Shown here: positions 7,059-12,906 of the stretch, one piece after another
Layout: the number at the start of each line of letters is the position of its first letter
Numbering within the stretch: the first letter of the stretch is position 1
Assembly: GCA_003505155.1 (NCBI GenBank)
Contig: DNYJ01000011.1
Span: 16,112 to 34,047, forward strand
Source: Candidatus Uhrbacteria bacterium
Lineage (GTDB): Bacteria; Patescibacteriota; Patescibacteriia; UBA9934; UBA10169
DNA: 17,936 bases
Reading direction: 5' to 3'
Notes under the pieces: generated by a model
What the model was told of the DNA's origin: nothing
What the model saw: only the letters and a program-made list of their open reading frames with translations
Databases searched by the model: none
Made by a program: the position numbers and the translations under genes

Positions 7059-7160
7059 CGGGCTGTAGCTCAGTAGGCTACCCGCCCGACCGAACGACCG
7101 GATAAACAACGGGCCGTAGCTCAGTAGGCTACCCGCCCGACCGAACGACCGGATAAACAA
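7059..7160 (+). repeat. 51-bp tandem repeat x2: 5' tRNA-Pro fragment plus 29-nt tail
   Basis: Units 7059-7109 and 7110-7160 are identical except for one base (T7064 versus C7115). Each is the first 22 nt of tRNA-Pro(GGG), through the end of the D loop (…GTAGGCTA), followed by a 29-nt tail that starts CCCGCCCGA and ends GATAAACAA. The first unit begins directly after the CCA of tRNA-Pro(CGG), and the second ends directly before the intact tRNA-Pro(GGG). Confidence 0.95.
7110..7131 (+). pseudogene. 5' fragment of tRNA-Pro(GGG), second copy
   Basis: 22 nt identical to nt 1-22 of the intact tRNA at 7161. It covers the 5' acceptor strand, the 5' D-stem strand GCTC and the whole D loop, and stops exactly before GAGC, the other D-stem strand. 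The copy at 7059-7080 differs by one base and would give a G-U pair. It could be a remnant or half of a split tRNA with the 3' fragment at 7267-7321; together 22 + 55 nt equals the full 77 nt. Confidence 0.8.
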
Positions 7161-7266
7161 CGGGCCGTAGCTCAGTAGGCTAGAGCGCCAGGCTGGGGGT
7201 CTGGAGGCCGCAGGTTCGAGCCCTGTCGGCCCGACCAAGAATGTGTCATTCGGTCGTTCGGGCGGG
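7132..7266 (+). mobile_element. 135-bp candidate inverted-repeat element carrying an intact tRNA-Pro(GGG)
   Basis: This segment lies exactly between the 5' fragment (ending 7131) and the 3' fragment (starting 7267) of a second tRNA-Pro(GGG). It consists of a 29-nt left arm, the 77-nt intact tRNA and a 29-nt right arm. The arm ends are inverted repeats: CCCGCCCGA (7132-7140) against TCGGGCGGG (7258-7266), 9 bp. After a 4-nt bulge (CCGA, 7141-7144), ACGACCG (7145-7151) pairs with CGGTCGT (7251-7257), 7 bp. No target-site duplication and no transposase are seen. Calling it an element is inference; split-tRNA and template-switch origins fit the same layout. Confidence 0.4.
7161..7237 (+). tRNA. 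tRNA-Pro (anticodon GGG)
   Basis: An intact 77-nt gene with encoded CCA. The acceptor stem CGGGCCG (7161-7167) pairs with CGGCCCG (7227-7233). The D stem is GCTC/GAGC (7170-7173, 7183-7186). The anticodon stem is CCAGG/TCTGG with one G-T pair, and the loop CTGGGGG has anticodon GGG at 7195-7197. The T arm is GCAGG-TTCGAGC-CCTGT, followed by A7234 and CCA 7235-7237. It lies between the 5' and 3' fragments of a second copy of itself. Confidence 0.93.
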
Positions 7267-7321
7267 GAGCGCCAGGCTGGGGGTCTGGAGGCCGCAGGTT
7301 CGAGCCCTGTCGGCCCGACCA
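7267..7321 (+). pseudogene. 3' fragment of tRNA-Pro(GGG)
   Basis: 55 nt identical to 7183-7237. It starts at GAGC, the 3' strand of the D stem, and runs through the anticodon arm (GGG), T arm, 3' acceptor strand and CCA. The 29 nt before it (7238-7266) are unrelated to tRNA and are largely complementary to the tails of the two 5' fragments. It cannot fold as a tRNA without a 5' half. Confidence 0.85.
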
Positions 7322-7339
7322 AGAAAAAATAATGGAACA

Positions 7340-7367
7340 CAAATCCCCGCTTTGAGGCGGGGATTTG
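7340..7367 (+). terminator. hairpin after the tRNA-Pro cluster
   Basis: A perfect 11-bp stem, CAAATCCCCGC (7340-7350) with GCGGGGATTTG (7357-7367), and a 6-nt loop. The trailing T tract on the plus strand is weak. An A-rich run lies upstream (7321-7332), giving a T-rich stretch if it is read from the minus strand, so it may also stop minus-strand transcription from the tRNA-Leu. Confidence 0.65.
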
Positions 7368-7413
7368 CTTGGTCGGACTCTTCATAACGAACCACATCGT
7401 CCGTGAACGACGG

Positions 7414-7489
7414 TGGTGGAGATGACGGGATTTGAACCCGTAATTCCCAGTTCTCAGCTAGGCGGAGTTACCATTACTCCCACATCCCC
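7414..7489 (-). tRNA. type-I tRNA with anticodon GAG (Leu by anticodon)
   Basis: A 76-nt cloverleaf with encoded CCA (7416-7414 on the minus strand). The acceptor GGGGATG pairs with CATCTCC (one G-U). The D arm is GGAG-TAATGGTAA-CTCC, the anticodon arm CCTAG-CTGAGAA-CTGGG, and the T arm ACGGG-TTCAAAT-CCCGT. The discriminator is A73. The anticodon GAG reads CUC/CUU (Leu), but the variable region is only AATT, while bacterial tRNA-Leu normally has a long variable arm. The base at position 14 appears to be U rather than the usual A. The amino acid identity is therefore less certain than the presence of a tRNA-like gene. Confidence 0.8.
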
Positions 7490-7502
7490 ATGAGCCCGAA
7501 GC

Positions 7503-7582
7503 AGACAAAAACAAACCTCCCTTAAAACGATTTGGGGAGGTTTGTTTTGAGAACCGGGGTGAGAATAATCTCCACCTAGCTT
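7503..7582 (-). ncRNA. candidate ~80-nt RNA or attenuated leader upstream of the GAG tRNA
   Basis: A strong minus-strand promoter (7617-7589) should start transcription near 7582. The transcript would first form a small hairpin (7576-7558, GGT..GAGA/TCTC..ACC) and then reach a 14-bp terminator-type hairpin with a T-rich tail (7548-7503), 18 nt before the tRNA. It could be a small RNA that ends there, or a leader controlling read-through into the tRNA. No known RNA family is recognised. In particular the T-box consensus is absent. Confidence 0.35.
7508..7548. terminator. bidirectional terminator or attenuator hairpin
   Basis: A perfect 14-bp stem, AAAACAAACCTCCC (7508-7521) with GGGAGGTTTGTTTT (7535-7548), and a 13-nt loop. 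Both strands have T-rich 3' sides (TTTGTTTT on plus, TTTGTTTTTG on minus). It isolates the Nudix operon from the tRNA region. On the minus strand it lies between a promoter and the tRNA. Confidence 0.75.
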
Positions 7583-7588
7583 GAATGC

Positions 7589-7617
7589 ATTACAACATGA
7601 AATATGTGTTTTGTCAA
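7589..7617 (-). promoter_or_regulatory. strong minus-strand promoter toward the GAG tRNA
   Basis: On the minus strand: TTGACA (7617-7612, perfect -35), a 17-bp spacer, and TGTAAT (7594-7589, 5 of 6 to the -10 consensus). Its -35 box overlaps that of the plus-strand promoter by 5 bp. Confidence 0.6.
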
Positions 7618-7639
7618 TCGGGTTCTGTGGATATATACT
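7611..7639 (+). promoter_or_regulatory. promoter of the Nudix operon
   Basis: TTGTCA (7611-7616), a 17-bp spacer and TATACT (7634-7639). Each box matches the consensus at 5 of 6 positions. The -10 ends 9 bp before the ATG at 7649, so the mRNA should be leaderless or carry only a few leader bases. Confidence 0.7.
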
Positions 7640-7648
7640 GTCTCTGTT

Positions 7649-8170
7649 ATGAATTCTTGGAAGAAACTAAAAGAAGAAACCGTTTTTGAAGGATTCCGTA
7701 AGATTTCTCGAGTAATCTTCAGACGAGGTGATGGCAAGGAGGAAGATTACGACGTGTTGATGGATGGCGAGGTGGTGTGTGCGCTTGTCCTGACATCGGA
7801 GCAAAAGGTCGTTCTCGCAAAGCAATACCGTCCAGGCCCAGAGAAAGTTCTTCTTGAACTTCCGGGAGGAGCCGTCGATGATGGAGAAGACCCACAAGAG
7901 GCTATGGCTCGCGAGCTTTTGGAGGAGACAGGGTACGCTGGAGAACTTGAGTTTGTCGGAATGAGTTGGCACGATGGGTATTCGAGGCGTCTTCGTTATA
8001 ACTTTGTTGTGAAGAACGCAAAGAGGGTTTCGGAGCAAAATCCGGACGACGTCTGGCGCATTGACGTCGTAGAGATGCCGCTTGACGCGTTTCGCGAGCA
8101 TCTTCGCTCGGGCGAGCTCACGGATTCAACAACCGGTTACACGGGACTGGAACATCTTGGACTTCTATGA
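7649..8170 (+). CDS. Nudix hydrolase, ADP-ribose pyrophosphatase type
   Basis: 173 residues from the ATG at 7649. The open frame extends 15 codons upstream, but those codons overlap the promoter. The Nudix box (residues 74-96) matches GX5EX7REUXEEXGU exactly, with 'RELLEETG' as its core carrying the metal-binding glutamates. The preceding 'QYRPGPEKVLLELPGG' is typical of ADP-ribose and NDP-sugar pyrophosphatases (NudF-like). The likely reaction is hydrolysis of a nucleoside diphosphate linked to a sugar, in the cytoplasm; the exact substrate is not readable. It is the first gene of a compact plus-strand operon and overlaps the next gene by ATGA. Confidence 0.92.
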   Translation: MNSWKKLKEETVFEGFRKISRVIFRRGDGKEEDYDVLMDGEVVCALVLTSEQKVVLAKQYRPGPEKVLLELPGGAVDDGEDPQEAMARELLEETGYAGELEFVGMSWHDGYSRRLRYNFVVKNAKRVSEQNPDDVWRIDVVEMPLDAFREHLRSGELTDSTTGYTGLEHLGLL

Positions 8171-8568
8171 ATAACGTTCTTCCTAACAATCCAAAGTGCG
8201 ATATCTGTCAGCACATCCCGTCGCATGCGGAAGTGGAGATTCTGCATACGTCGGAGCGGCTCCCGAAGGAGGTGGATCAGCTTGAGATCATCGGCGGGAA
8301 TCATGCCGACAGCACGCTCGGACAGCTTCGAAAGTGTCCCAAATGCGGGACATACTATCTCTGGTTTCACGACCACGACTCGGAGTCTGGCACTGGTTAT
8401 GGGTACACGGACGAAGGTATTGAAAGGATTTTACCGGATCAAGCTCTTGAATGCGTAGACGCCAATTTGAAGCAGATTCAGACCTTTAAACGTAAGGAAG
8501 CGTACAAAGAGGAAACAGATCGGCTGGTGAAAGAACGGGAAGCTATCGAAGTTTATGGACAAGCGTGA
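8167..8568 (+). CDS. uncharacterised zinc-ribbon-like protein
   Basis: 133 residues. There are two CxxC pairs, C11/C14 ('CDIC') and C57/C60 ('CPKC'), spaced as in a split zinc ribbon, followed by 'GTYYLWFHDHDSESG'. The last ~45 residues are charged and probably helical. There is no signal peptide or membrane segment. It overlaps the Nudix stop by ATGA and the following glycosylase gene by 14 bp, so it is translated as part of the same operon. I do not recognise the family. Metal binding is inferred from the Cys pattern, and nothing shows a function. Confidence 0.75.
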   Translation: MNNVLPNNPKCDICQHIPSHAEVEILHTSERLPKEVDQLEIIGGNHADSTLGQLRKCPKCGTYYLWFHDHDSESGTGYGYTDEGIERILPDQALECVDANLKQIQTFKRKEAYKEETDRLVKEREAIEVYGQA

Positions 8569-9148
8569 GGAGATGAAAAAAATTCGAGATGAAGTTGTAG
8601 CTTTGGGTGGTGCGCTTGCCCAAGAGCGGAGAGCAAACGGAACACTTCCTGTTCTTGGAGAAGGAAACCATGACGCAGAGATTATGTTCATCGGGGAAGC
8701 TCCAGGGAAAAATGAGGCAGCGACGGGACGTCCGTTTTGTGGCGCGGCCGGGAAAATTTTGACAGAGCTTGTGGAGTCTATTGGCTTGACGCGAGACGAG
8801 GTATATGTGACCAACATCGTGAAGGATCGTCCGCCGGAGAATCGGGATCCTCTCCCCGACGAGATCATGCTCTACGCTCCTTTTCTCGATCGTCAAATCC
8901 ATATCATCCAGCCAAAAGTCATCGCCACGCTCGGACGCTTCTCGATGGATTACGTCATGAGGCTTTTTGGCCTTGAGTCTGATCTTGAGCCGATCAGTCG
9001 AGGACACGGCAAAGCGTACAAGCTCACGGCTCCGTGGGGCTCGCTCCATATTGTTCCTTTGTATCATCCGGCCGCCGCCATCTACACGCGTTCCTTGCGC
9101 GATACGCTCGACGAAGATTTTAAAGTGCTCCTGACGTGCTTGATTTGA
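8555..9148 (+). CDS. uracil-DNA glycosylase, family 4-like, without Fe-S cysteines
   Basis: 197 residues. Family-4 UDGs excise uracil from DNA to start base-excision repair. Core motifs are present: 'GEAPGKNEAATGRPFCGAAG' (motif 1, residues 48-67), 'NIVKDRPPENRDP' (87-99), 'PKVIATLGRFSM' and 'YHPAAAIY' (170-177, the motif 2 His). The four Cys that usually hold a [4Fe-4S] cluster are missing. By alignment of motif positions they are replaced by A16, G19, D91 and Y107, and only C62 and C195 remain. The rest of the fold looks complete, so this is probably an active cluster-free variant. The ATG at 8555 overlaps the previous gene by 14 bp; an ATG at 8573 is an alternative. Confidence 0.88.
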   Translation: MDKREEMKKIRDEVVALGGALAQERRANGTLPVLGEGNHDAEIMFIGEAPGKNEAATGRPFCGAAGKILTELVESIGLTRDEVYVTNIVKDRPPENRDPLPDEIMLYAPFLDRQIHIIQPKVIATLGRFSMDYVMRLFGLESDLEPISRGHGKAYKLTAPWGSLHIVPLYHPAAAIYTRSLRDTLDEDFKVLLTCLI

Positions 9149-9149
9149 T

Positions 9150-9419
9150 ATGCAGAGACTCAACATCCGCATTACCGGTTCGGTCCAGGGTGTCTTCTTC
9201 CGCCGGTCGGCGAAAGAGTTTGCCGACGAGCTTGTCCTCTCCGGCTGGGCCGTGAACGAGCCCGACGGCTGTGTCCGCATCGAAGTGGAAGGGGAGTCTC
9301 CTTCCGTCGCTCAATTTCTCTTATGGTGCGAGTCTGGCCCGATTCATGCCCGCGTTGATCGCGTTGAGCATACCGAGATCCCCGTTCAAGGCGACCTCGA
9401 TTTTCGCATCATAACCTAA
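9150..9419 (+). CDS. acylphosphatase
   Basis: 89 residues, normal for this small enzyme, which hydrolyses acyl-phosphates. The signature 'GSVQGVFFRRSA' provides the phosphate-binding loop with catalytic R18. 'LSGWAVNEPDG' provides the catalytic N36, and 'VRIEVEGE' continues the ferredoxin-like fold. The gene starts one base after the glycosylase stop and is the last member of the Nudix operon before a palindrome. The physiological substrate is unknown. Confidence 0.95.
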   Translation: MQRLNIRITGSVQGVFFRRSAKEFADELVLSGWAVNEPDGCVRIEVEGESPSVAQFLLWCESGPIHARVDRVEHTEIPVQGDLDFRIIT

Positions 9420-9420
9420 C

Positions 9421-9450
9421 CACCCCTAACCCCTCCTTAAAAAGGAGGGG
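9421..9450. repeat. REP-like palindrome
   Basis: A 9-bp perfect stem, CCCCTCCTT (9430-9438) with AAGGAGGGG (9442-9450), on a 3-nt loop, preceded by CACCCCTAA. There is no T tract, so it is not a standard terminator. The right arm contains AAGGAGG, a perfect Shine-Dalgarno sequence, but 16 nt from the next ATG and trapped in the stem. The form resembles dispersed palindromic repeats; copy number cannot be checked here. Confidence 0.6.
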
Positions 9451-9464
9451 CATAGCAAAATACT

Positions 9465-10220
9465 ATGTCCCAATACTACAAAGGCAAGCGAACACGTAAT
9501 CTCTTTGACCCAACCTCGATCGCGCCTTTCAAACTTTCGCGCACAAAACTCGAGAATTTTCTCAACTGCCCGCGATGTTTCTATCTCGACCGCCGACTCG
9601 GCGTTGACCGTCCGCCCGGGTATCCCTTCAGTCTCAACATGGCCGTGGATACGCTTCTCAAAAAAGAGTTTGACGCGCATCGAGCCAAAGGCTCCACGCA
9701 TCCGATCATGAAGCATTACGGCGTGGACGCCATTCCGTTTGCGCATGAGGATCTGAACCGATGGCGGGAGAATTTTGTCGGTGTTGAGGCTCGCCACAAG
9801 CCGAGTCATTTTCTCGTTACAGGCGCCGTGGACGACGTTTGGATCAATCCGACGGGCGAGCTCATCGTTGTGGATTACAAGTCCACATCTAAGGATGGGG
9901 AAGTGAATCTCGATGCCGATTGGCAAATCGGATACAAGCGGCAAATGGAAATTTATCAGTGGCTCCTTCGTCAAAACGGCTTTCACGTGTCCGACACCGG
10001 TTACTTCGTCTACTGCAACGGCAATACGGACAAAGAGGCCTTCGACGCGAAACTCGAATTCGACATCAAACTCTTGCCCTACGTTGGCAAAGCAGACTGG
10101 ATTGACGACGCTTTACTCCAAGCTCGCGTGTGTCTCATGGGAGACGAAATTCCGGAACCGAACTTCGAGTGTGATTACTGCACCTACCTGACGGCGGTTG
10201 AAGGGGTTTGTAACAGGTAA
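9465..10220 (+). CDS. PD-(D/E)XK nuclease with Cas4/RecB-like architecture
   Basis: 251 residues. The N-terminus 'LSRTKLENFLNCPRCFYLDRR' is the usual start of the RecB/Cas4-type nuclease family (PD-(D/E)XK superfamily). Active-site residues are visible as 'GAVDDVW' (D123/D124) and 'VVDYKS' (D137, K139), followed by the QxxxY motif (Q160…Y164). Cysteines C35 (or C38), C236, C239 and C249 match the one-plus-three arrangement that holds an Fe-S cluster in Cas4 and AddB. No cas genes or CRISPR repeats occur in the window, so a DNA repair or recombination role is more likely than adaptation. It converges on clpB with only 2 bp between stop codons. Confidence 0.88.
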   Translation: MSQYYKGKRTRNLFDPTSIAPFKLSRTKLENFLNCPRCFYLDRRLGVDRPPGYPFSLNMAVDTLLKKEFDAHRAKGSTHPIMKHYGVDAIPFAHEDLNRWRENFVGVEARHKPSHFLVTGAVDDVWINPTGELIVVDYKSTSKDGEVNLDADWQIGYKRQMEIYQWLLRQNGFHVSDTGYFVYCNGNTDKEAFDAKLEFDIKLLPYVGKADWIDDALLQARVCLMGDEIPEPNFECDYCTYLTAVEGVCNR

Positions 10221-10222
10221 CG

Positions 10223-12862
10223 TTACTTCTTTCTCACACTCAACTCCCCATTCTTTGCTCCGACCGCGACGGTGGAGCCGTCTGGGATGTTGCCGGAAAG
10301 GATTTCTTTGGCAAGGGGATTCAAGAGCATGGTTTGGATCGCGCGCTTGAGCGGACGAGCACCGAATTTCGGATCGTAGCCGCGTTTGGCAAGAGCGATT
10401 TTAGCAGCGTCTGAAATATCGAGTTTGAGTTCGTGTTGTTCGCGCAGACGTTTTTCAACAAGGGAGAGCTGGAGCTTAACAATGGATTCAATTTGGCTCT
10501 CGTCGAGCGCGGCGAACGTGATGATGTCGTCAATGCGGTTTAGAAACTCCGGCCGAAACTGTTGTTGAAGCAATTCCATGATCTTTTCTCGCGCCACAAA
10601 GTTTCCGGCGATCTTCTTCTCGTCGCTTCCGTCAAACCCGATATCCTCCAGGCTTCCGCCGGAGAGAATCAAATCGGATCCGATGTTCGAGGTCATGACA
10701 ATCACGGTGTTCTTGAAGTTCACCTTGCGGCCTTTGGCGTCGGTCAAATGTCCGTCGTCGAGAATTTGCAAGAGCATATTGAACGTGTCCGGATGCGCTT
10801 TCTCGATTTCGTCGAACAGGACGACGGAGTACGGACGGCGTCGGATTTTCTCCGTGAGTTGTCCCCCCTCTTCATAGCCGACATAGCCGGGCGGGGAACC
10901 GATCATCTTACTGGTCGCGTGCCGCTCCATATATTCGCTCATGTCGAGGCGAATGAGAGCGTCCTCGTCGTTGAACATAAACTCGGCAAGCGCGCGCGCC
11001 GTCTCTGTCTTTCCAACGCCGGTGGGGCCCAGAAAAATGAAGGAGCCGATCGGGCGGTTTTCTTCGCTCACGCCAGCCCGCGAACGGCGCAAGGCGTTCG
11101 ACACGGCTTCGATCGCTTCTGTCTGTCCGACGACGCGCTTCGAGAGTTCGTCCTCCATGCGCATCAGCTTCTCGCGCTCCGACTCGAGCATCTTTGAGAC
11201 AGGGATGTTCACCCAGCGCGAAACGACATGCGCGATGTCTTCCTCGGTAACCTCCTCTTTCAAAATGCCACGATCCTTTTGGAGCTTTTGCAACGCCTTT
11301 TCTGCCGCGACCACCGCTTTTTCCTTTTCCGGAATTTCCGAGTAGCGGATCTGCGCCACGCGCTCGAGATTTTGCAGGCGTTCGGAACGTTCGGCTTCAA
11401 GCTTCAAGGTGTCAATCCCTTCCTTGAGCTTGTGGATCTCCATGATCTTTTCCTTTTCGTTTTTCCAGCGCGCCTCAAGCCCAAGCGTCTGTTCCTTCAA
11501 ATCGGCAATGGTCGTTTCGATTTCCTTGAGACGATCCTTTGAAGCTTTGTCTTTTTCATGTGCCAATGCTTTCGCTTCGATTTCGGCGCGCATCAAATCG
11601 CGCTTCATCTCGTCGAGATCTTCCGGCATGGAATCAATCTGCATGCGCAAACTCGCCGCCGCTTCGTCAATCAAATCCACCGCCTTGTCGGGAAGCTGGC
11701 GGTCGGTGATGTAGCGCGCCGAAAGTTCGGCTGCGGAGACGAGCGCAGGGTCGGTGATGCGTACACCGTGATGCACTTCGTATTTATCCTTGATGCCACG
11801 CAAGATCGCGATGGTATCCTCCACGTTAGGCTCATCCACAAATACCGGCTGGAAGCGTCGTTCAAGCGCGGCATCTTTTTCGATATGGCGCTGATACTCC
11901 TTGAGTGTTGTGGCTCCTACCGCACGAAGCTCGCCGCGCGCGAGAGCAGGCTTCAGCATATTTGAAGCGTCGAGCGTGCCGCCCTCGCTCGTTCCGGCGC
12001 CCACGACGGTATGCAGTTCGTCAATGAAAAGAATGAACTTGCCGCCTGCGTCTTTGACTTCCTTCAAGAGCGCTTTCAAACGGTCTTCAAATTCGCCGCG
12101 GTACTTGGTCCCCGCAACCATGGCACCCAAATCAAGCGATACGATTTCTTTGTCCTTCAGAAGTTCCGGCACGTCGCCGTCCACGATGCGTTGGGCGAGT
12201 CCCTCCATGATCGCCGTTTTTCCAACGCCGGCCTCGCCGATCAGCACAGGATTATTTTTCTTGCGTCGAGTGAGAACCTGCATCACGCGCCGGATTTCCA
12301 TATCGCGCCCGATCACGGGATCAAGCTTGCCTTTGCGCGCGTTCTCGGTAAGATTTTGCGAGTACTTTTCGATCGCCTGGTAGCGCGCCTCCGGTTCCTG
12401 CGTGTCAACGCGCTGGCTTCCGCGCACGTCTTTGAGAACTTTGAGAACGCTCTCCTCGCTTAAGGCGTACTTTGAAAGAAATTGGGAGATGTTCGGATCT
12501 TTCAGAAGCCCGAGAAGGAGATGCTCGGTCGAAATAAAGTCGTCTTTAAACTGCTTGGCGTAGGCGGCTGCGGTTTGGAACACGCCAGCCATGTCGTGAG
12601 AAAGAAAAACTTGGCCGAGCACGTTTTGTGCCGCAACCGCTTGGCGGGGAAGGGAATCGAGAATGCGGTCCATTTCCGAACGCAAACTCGGCGCGTCAAT
12701 CTCGTGTTTGTTGAAGATTGAAACAACAATGCCGTCCTCTTGATGGAGAAGCGCGTAAAGAAGATGGATGGGTTCGATGGCCGGCTGGCCGTTTTCCTGC
12801 GCGGCCATGTGCGCGCGCTGGATGGCTTCTTGAGATTTGTGGGTGAAATTGTTTGGAAGCAT
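10223..12862 (-). CDS. clpB: ATP-dependent disaggregase ClpB
   Basis: 879 residues from the ATG at 12862; an in-frame ATG at 12904 lies on the promoter's -10 box and is rejected. ClpB rescues aggregated proteins with DnaK in the cytoplasm. The order is: Clp N-domain repeats (1-150), NBD1 with Walker A 'GEAGVGKT' (209-216), Walker B 'ILFIDE' (277-282) and the pore loop '[11 protein letters not shown]', the middle coiled coil (about 405-525), then NBD2 with 'GPTGVGKT' (612-619), 'VVLFDE' (680-685) and the 'GYVGYEEGG' loop. The M-domain and the lack of a ClpP-binding IGF/L loop separate it from ClpA/ClpC. I see no CIRCE-like inverted repeat upstream, and no Shine-Dalgarno sequence. Confidence 0.97.
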   Translation of the reverse strand: MLPNNFTHKSQEAIQRAHMAAQENGQPAIEPIHLLYALLHQEDGIVVSIFNKHEIDAPSLRSEMDRILDSLPRQAVAAQNVLGQVFLSHDMAGVFQTAAAYAKQFKDDFISTEHLLLGLLKDPNISQFLSKYALSEESVLKVLKDVRGSQRVDTQEPEARYQAIEKYSQNLTENARKGKLDPVIGRDMEIRRVMQVLTRRKKNNPVLIGEAGVGKTAIMEGLAQRIVDGDVPELLKDKEIVSLDLGAMVAGTKYRGEFEDRLKALLKEVKDAGGKFILFIDELHTVVGAGTSEGGTLDASNMLKPALARGELRAVGATTLKEYQRHIEKDAALERRFQPVFVDEPNVEDTIAILRGIKDKYEVHHGVRITDPALVSAAELSARYITDRQLPDKAVDLIDEAAASLRMQIDSMPEDLDEMKRDLMRAEIEAKALAHEKDKASKDRLKEIETTIADLKEQTLGLEARWKNEKEKIMEIHKLKEGIDTLKLEAERSERLQNLERVAQIRYSEIPEKEKAVVAAEKALQKLQKDRGILKEEVTEEDIAHVVSRWVNIPVSKMLESEREKLMRMEDELSKRVVGQTEAIEAVSNALRRSRAGVSEENRPIGSFIFLGPTGVGKTETARALAEFMFNDEDALIRLDMSEYMERHATSKMIGSPPGYVGYEEGGQLTEKIRRRPYSVVLFDEIEKAHPDTFNMLLQILDDGHLTDAKGRKVNFKNTVIVMTSNIGSDLILSGGSLEDIGFDGSDEKKIAGNFVAREKIMELLQQQFRPEFLNRIDDIITFAALDESQIESIVKLQLSLVEKRLREQHELKLDISDAAKIALAKRGYDPKFGARPLKRAIQTMLLNPLAKEILSGNIPDGSTVAVGAKNGELSVRKK

Positions 12863-12892
12863 AGATGGCGGTAAATGAGAGAAATTGATAGA

Positions 12893-12901
12893 ATTATAAC
12901 A
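12893..12901 (-). promoter_or_regulatory. extended -10 promoter of clpB
   Basis: The minus strand reads TGTTATAAT: a perfect TATAAT (12898-12893) with the TG extension and no convincing -35. The leader would be about 24 nt before the ATG at 12862, with no Shine-Dalgarno motif. Confidence 0.6.
12895..12900 (+). promoter_or_regulatory. -10 box of the wecG operon
   Basis: TATAAC on the plus strand, sharing four bases (12895-12898) with the opposing clpB -10 box. It ends 6 bp before the ATG at 12907, so transcription would begin at the A of the start codon (leaderless). No -35 is seen. Confidence 0.45.
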
Positions 12902-12906
12902 CATCT

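Noticed and set aside
7059..7160. Two 51-bp direct repeats considered as a CRISPR or minisatellite
   Set aside because: Only two units with no spacers, and each unit begins with the 5' end of tRNA-Pro(GGG). The tRNA-fragment explanation is complete.
7047..7397. Open frame of 116 codons on the minus strand across the tRNA-Pro cluster, with repeated 'GLEPAASRPPA'
   Set aside because: This string is the known false translation of the T arm and anticodon arm of tRNA genes. Its repeats are simply the repeated tRNA pieces.
7414..7489. Plus-strand reading as tRNA-Glu (anticodon CTC)
   Set aside because: The T-loop signature, discriminator and CCA exist only on the minus strand.
7503..7582. T-box riboswitch ahead of the GAG tRNA
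   Set aside because: No T-box consensus and no specifier loop. T-boxes also control protein genes rather than tRNAs.
10221..10222. Terminator between the nuclease gene and clpB
   Set aside because: The stop codons are only 2 bp apart. The TAACGTTA palindrome is just the two stops facing each other, with no stem or T tract.
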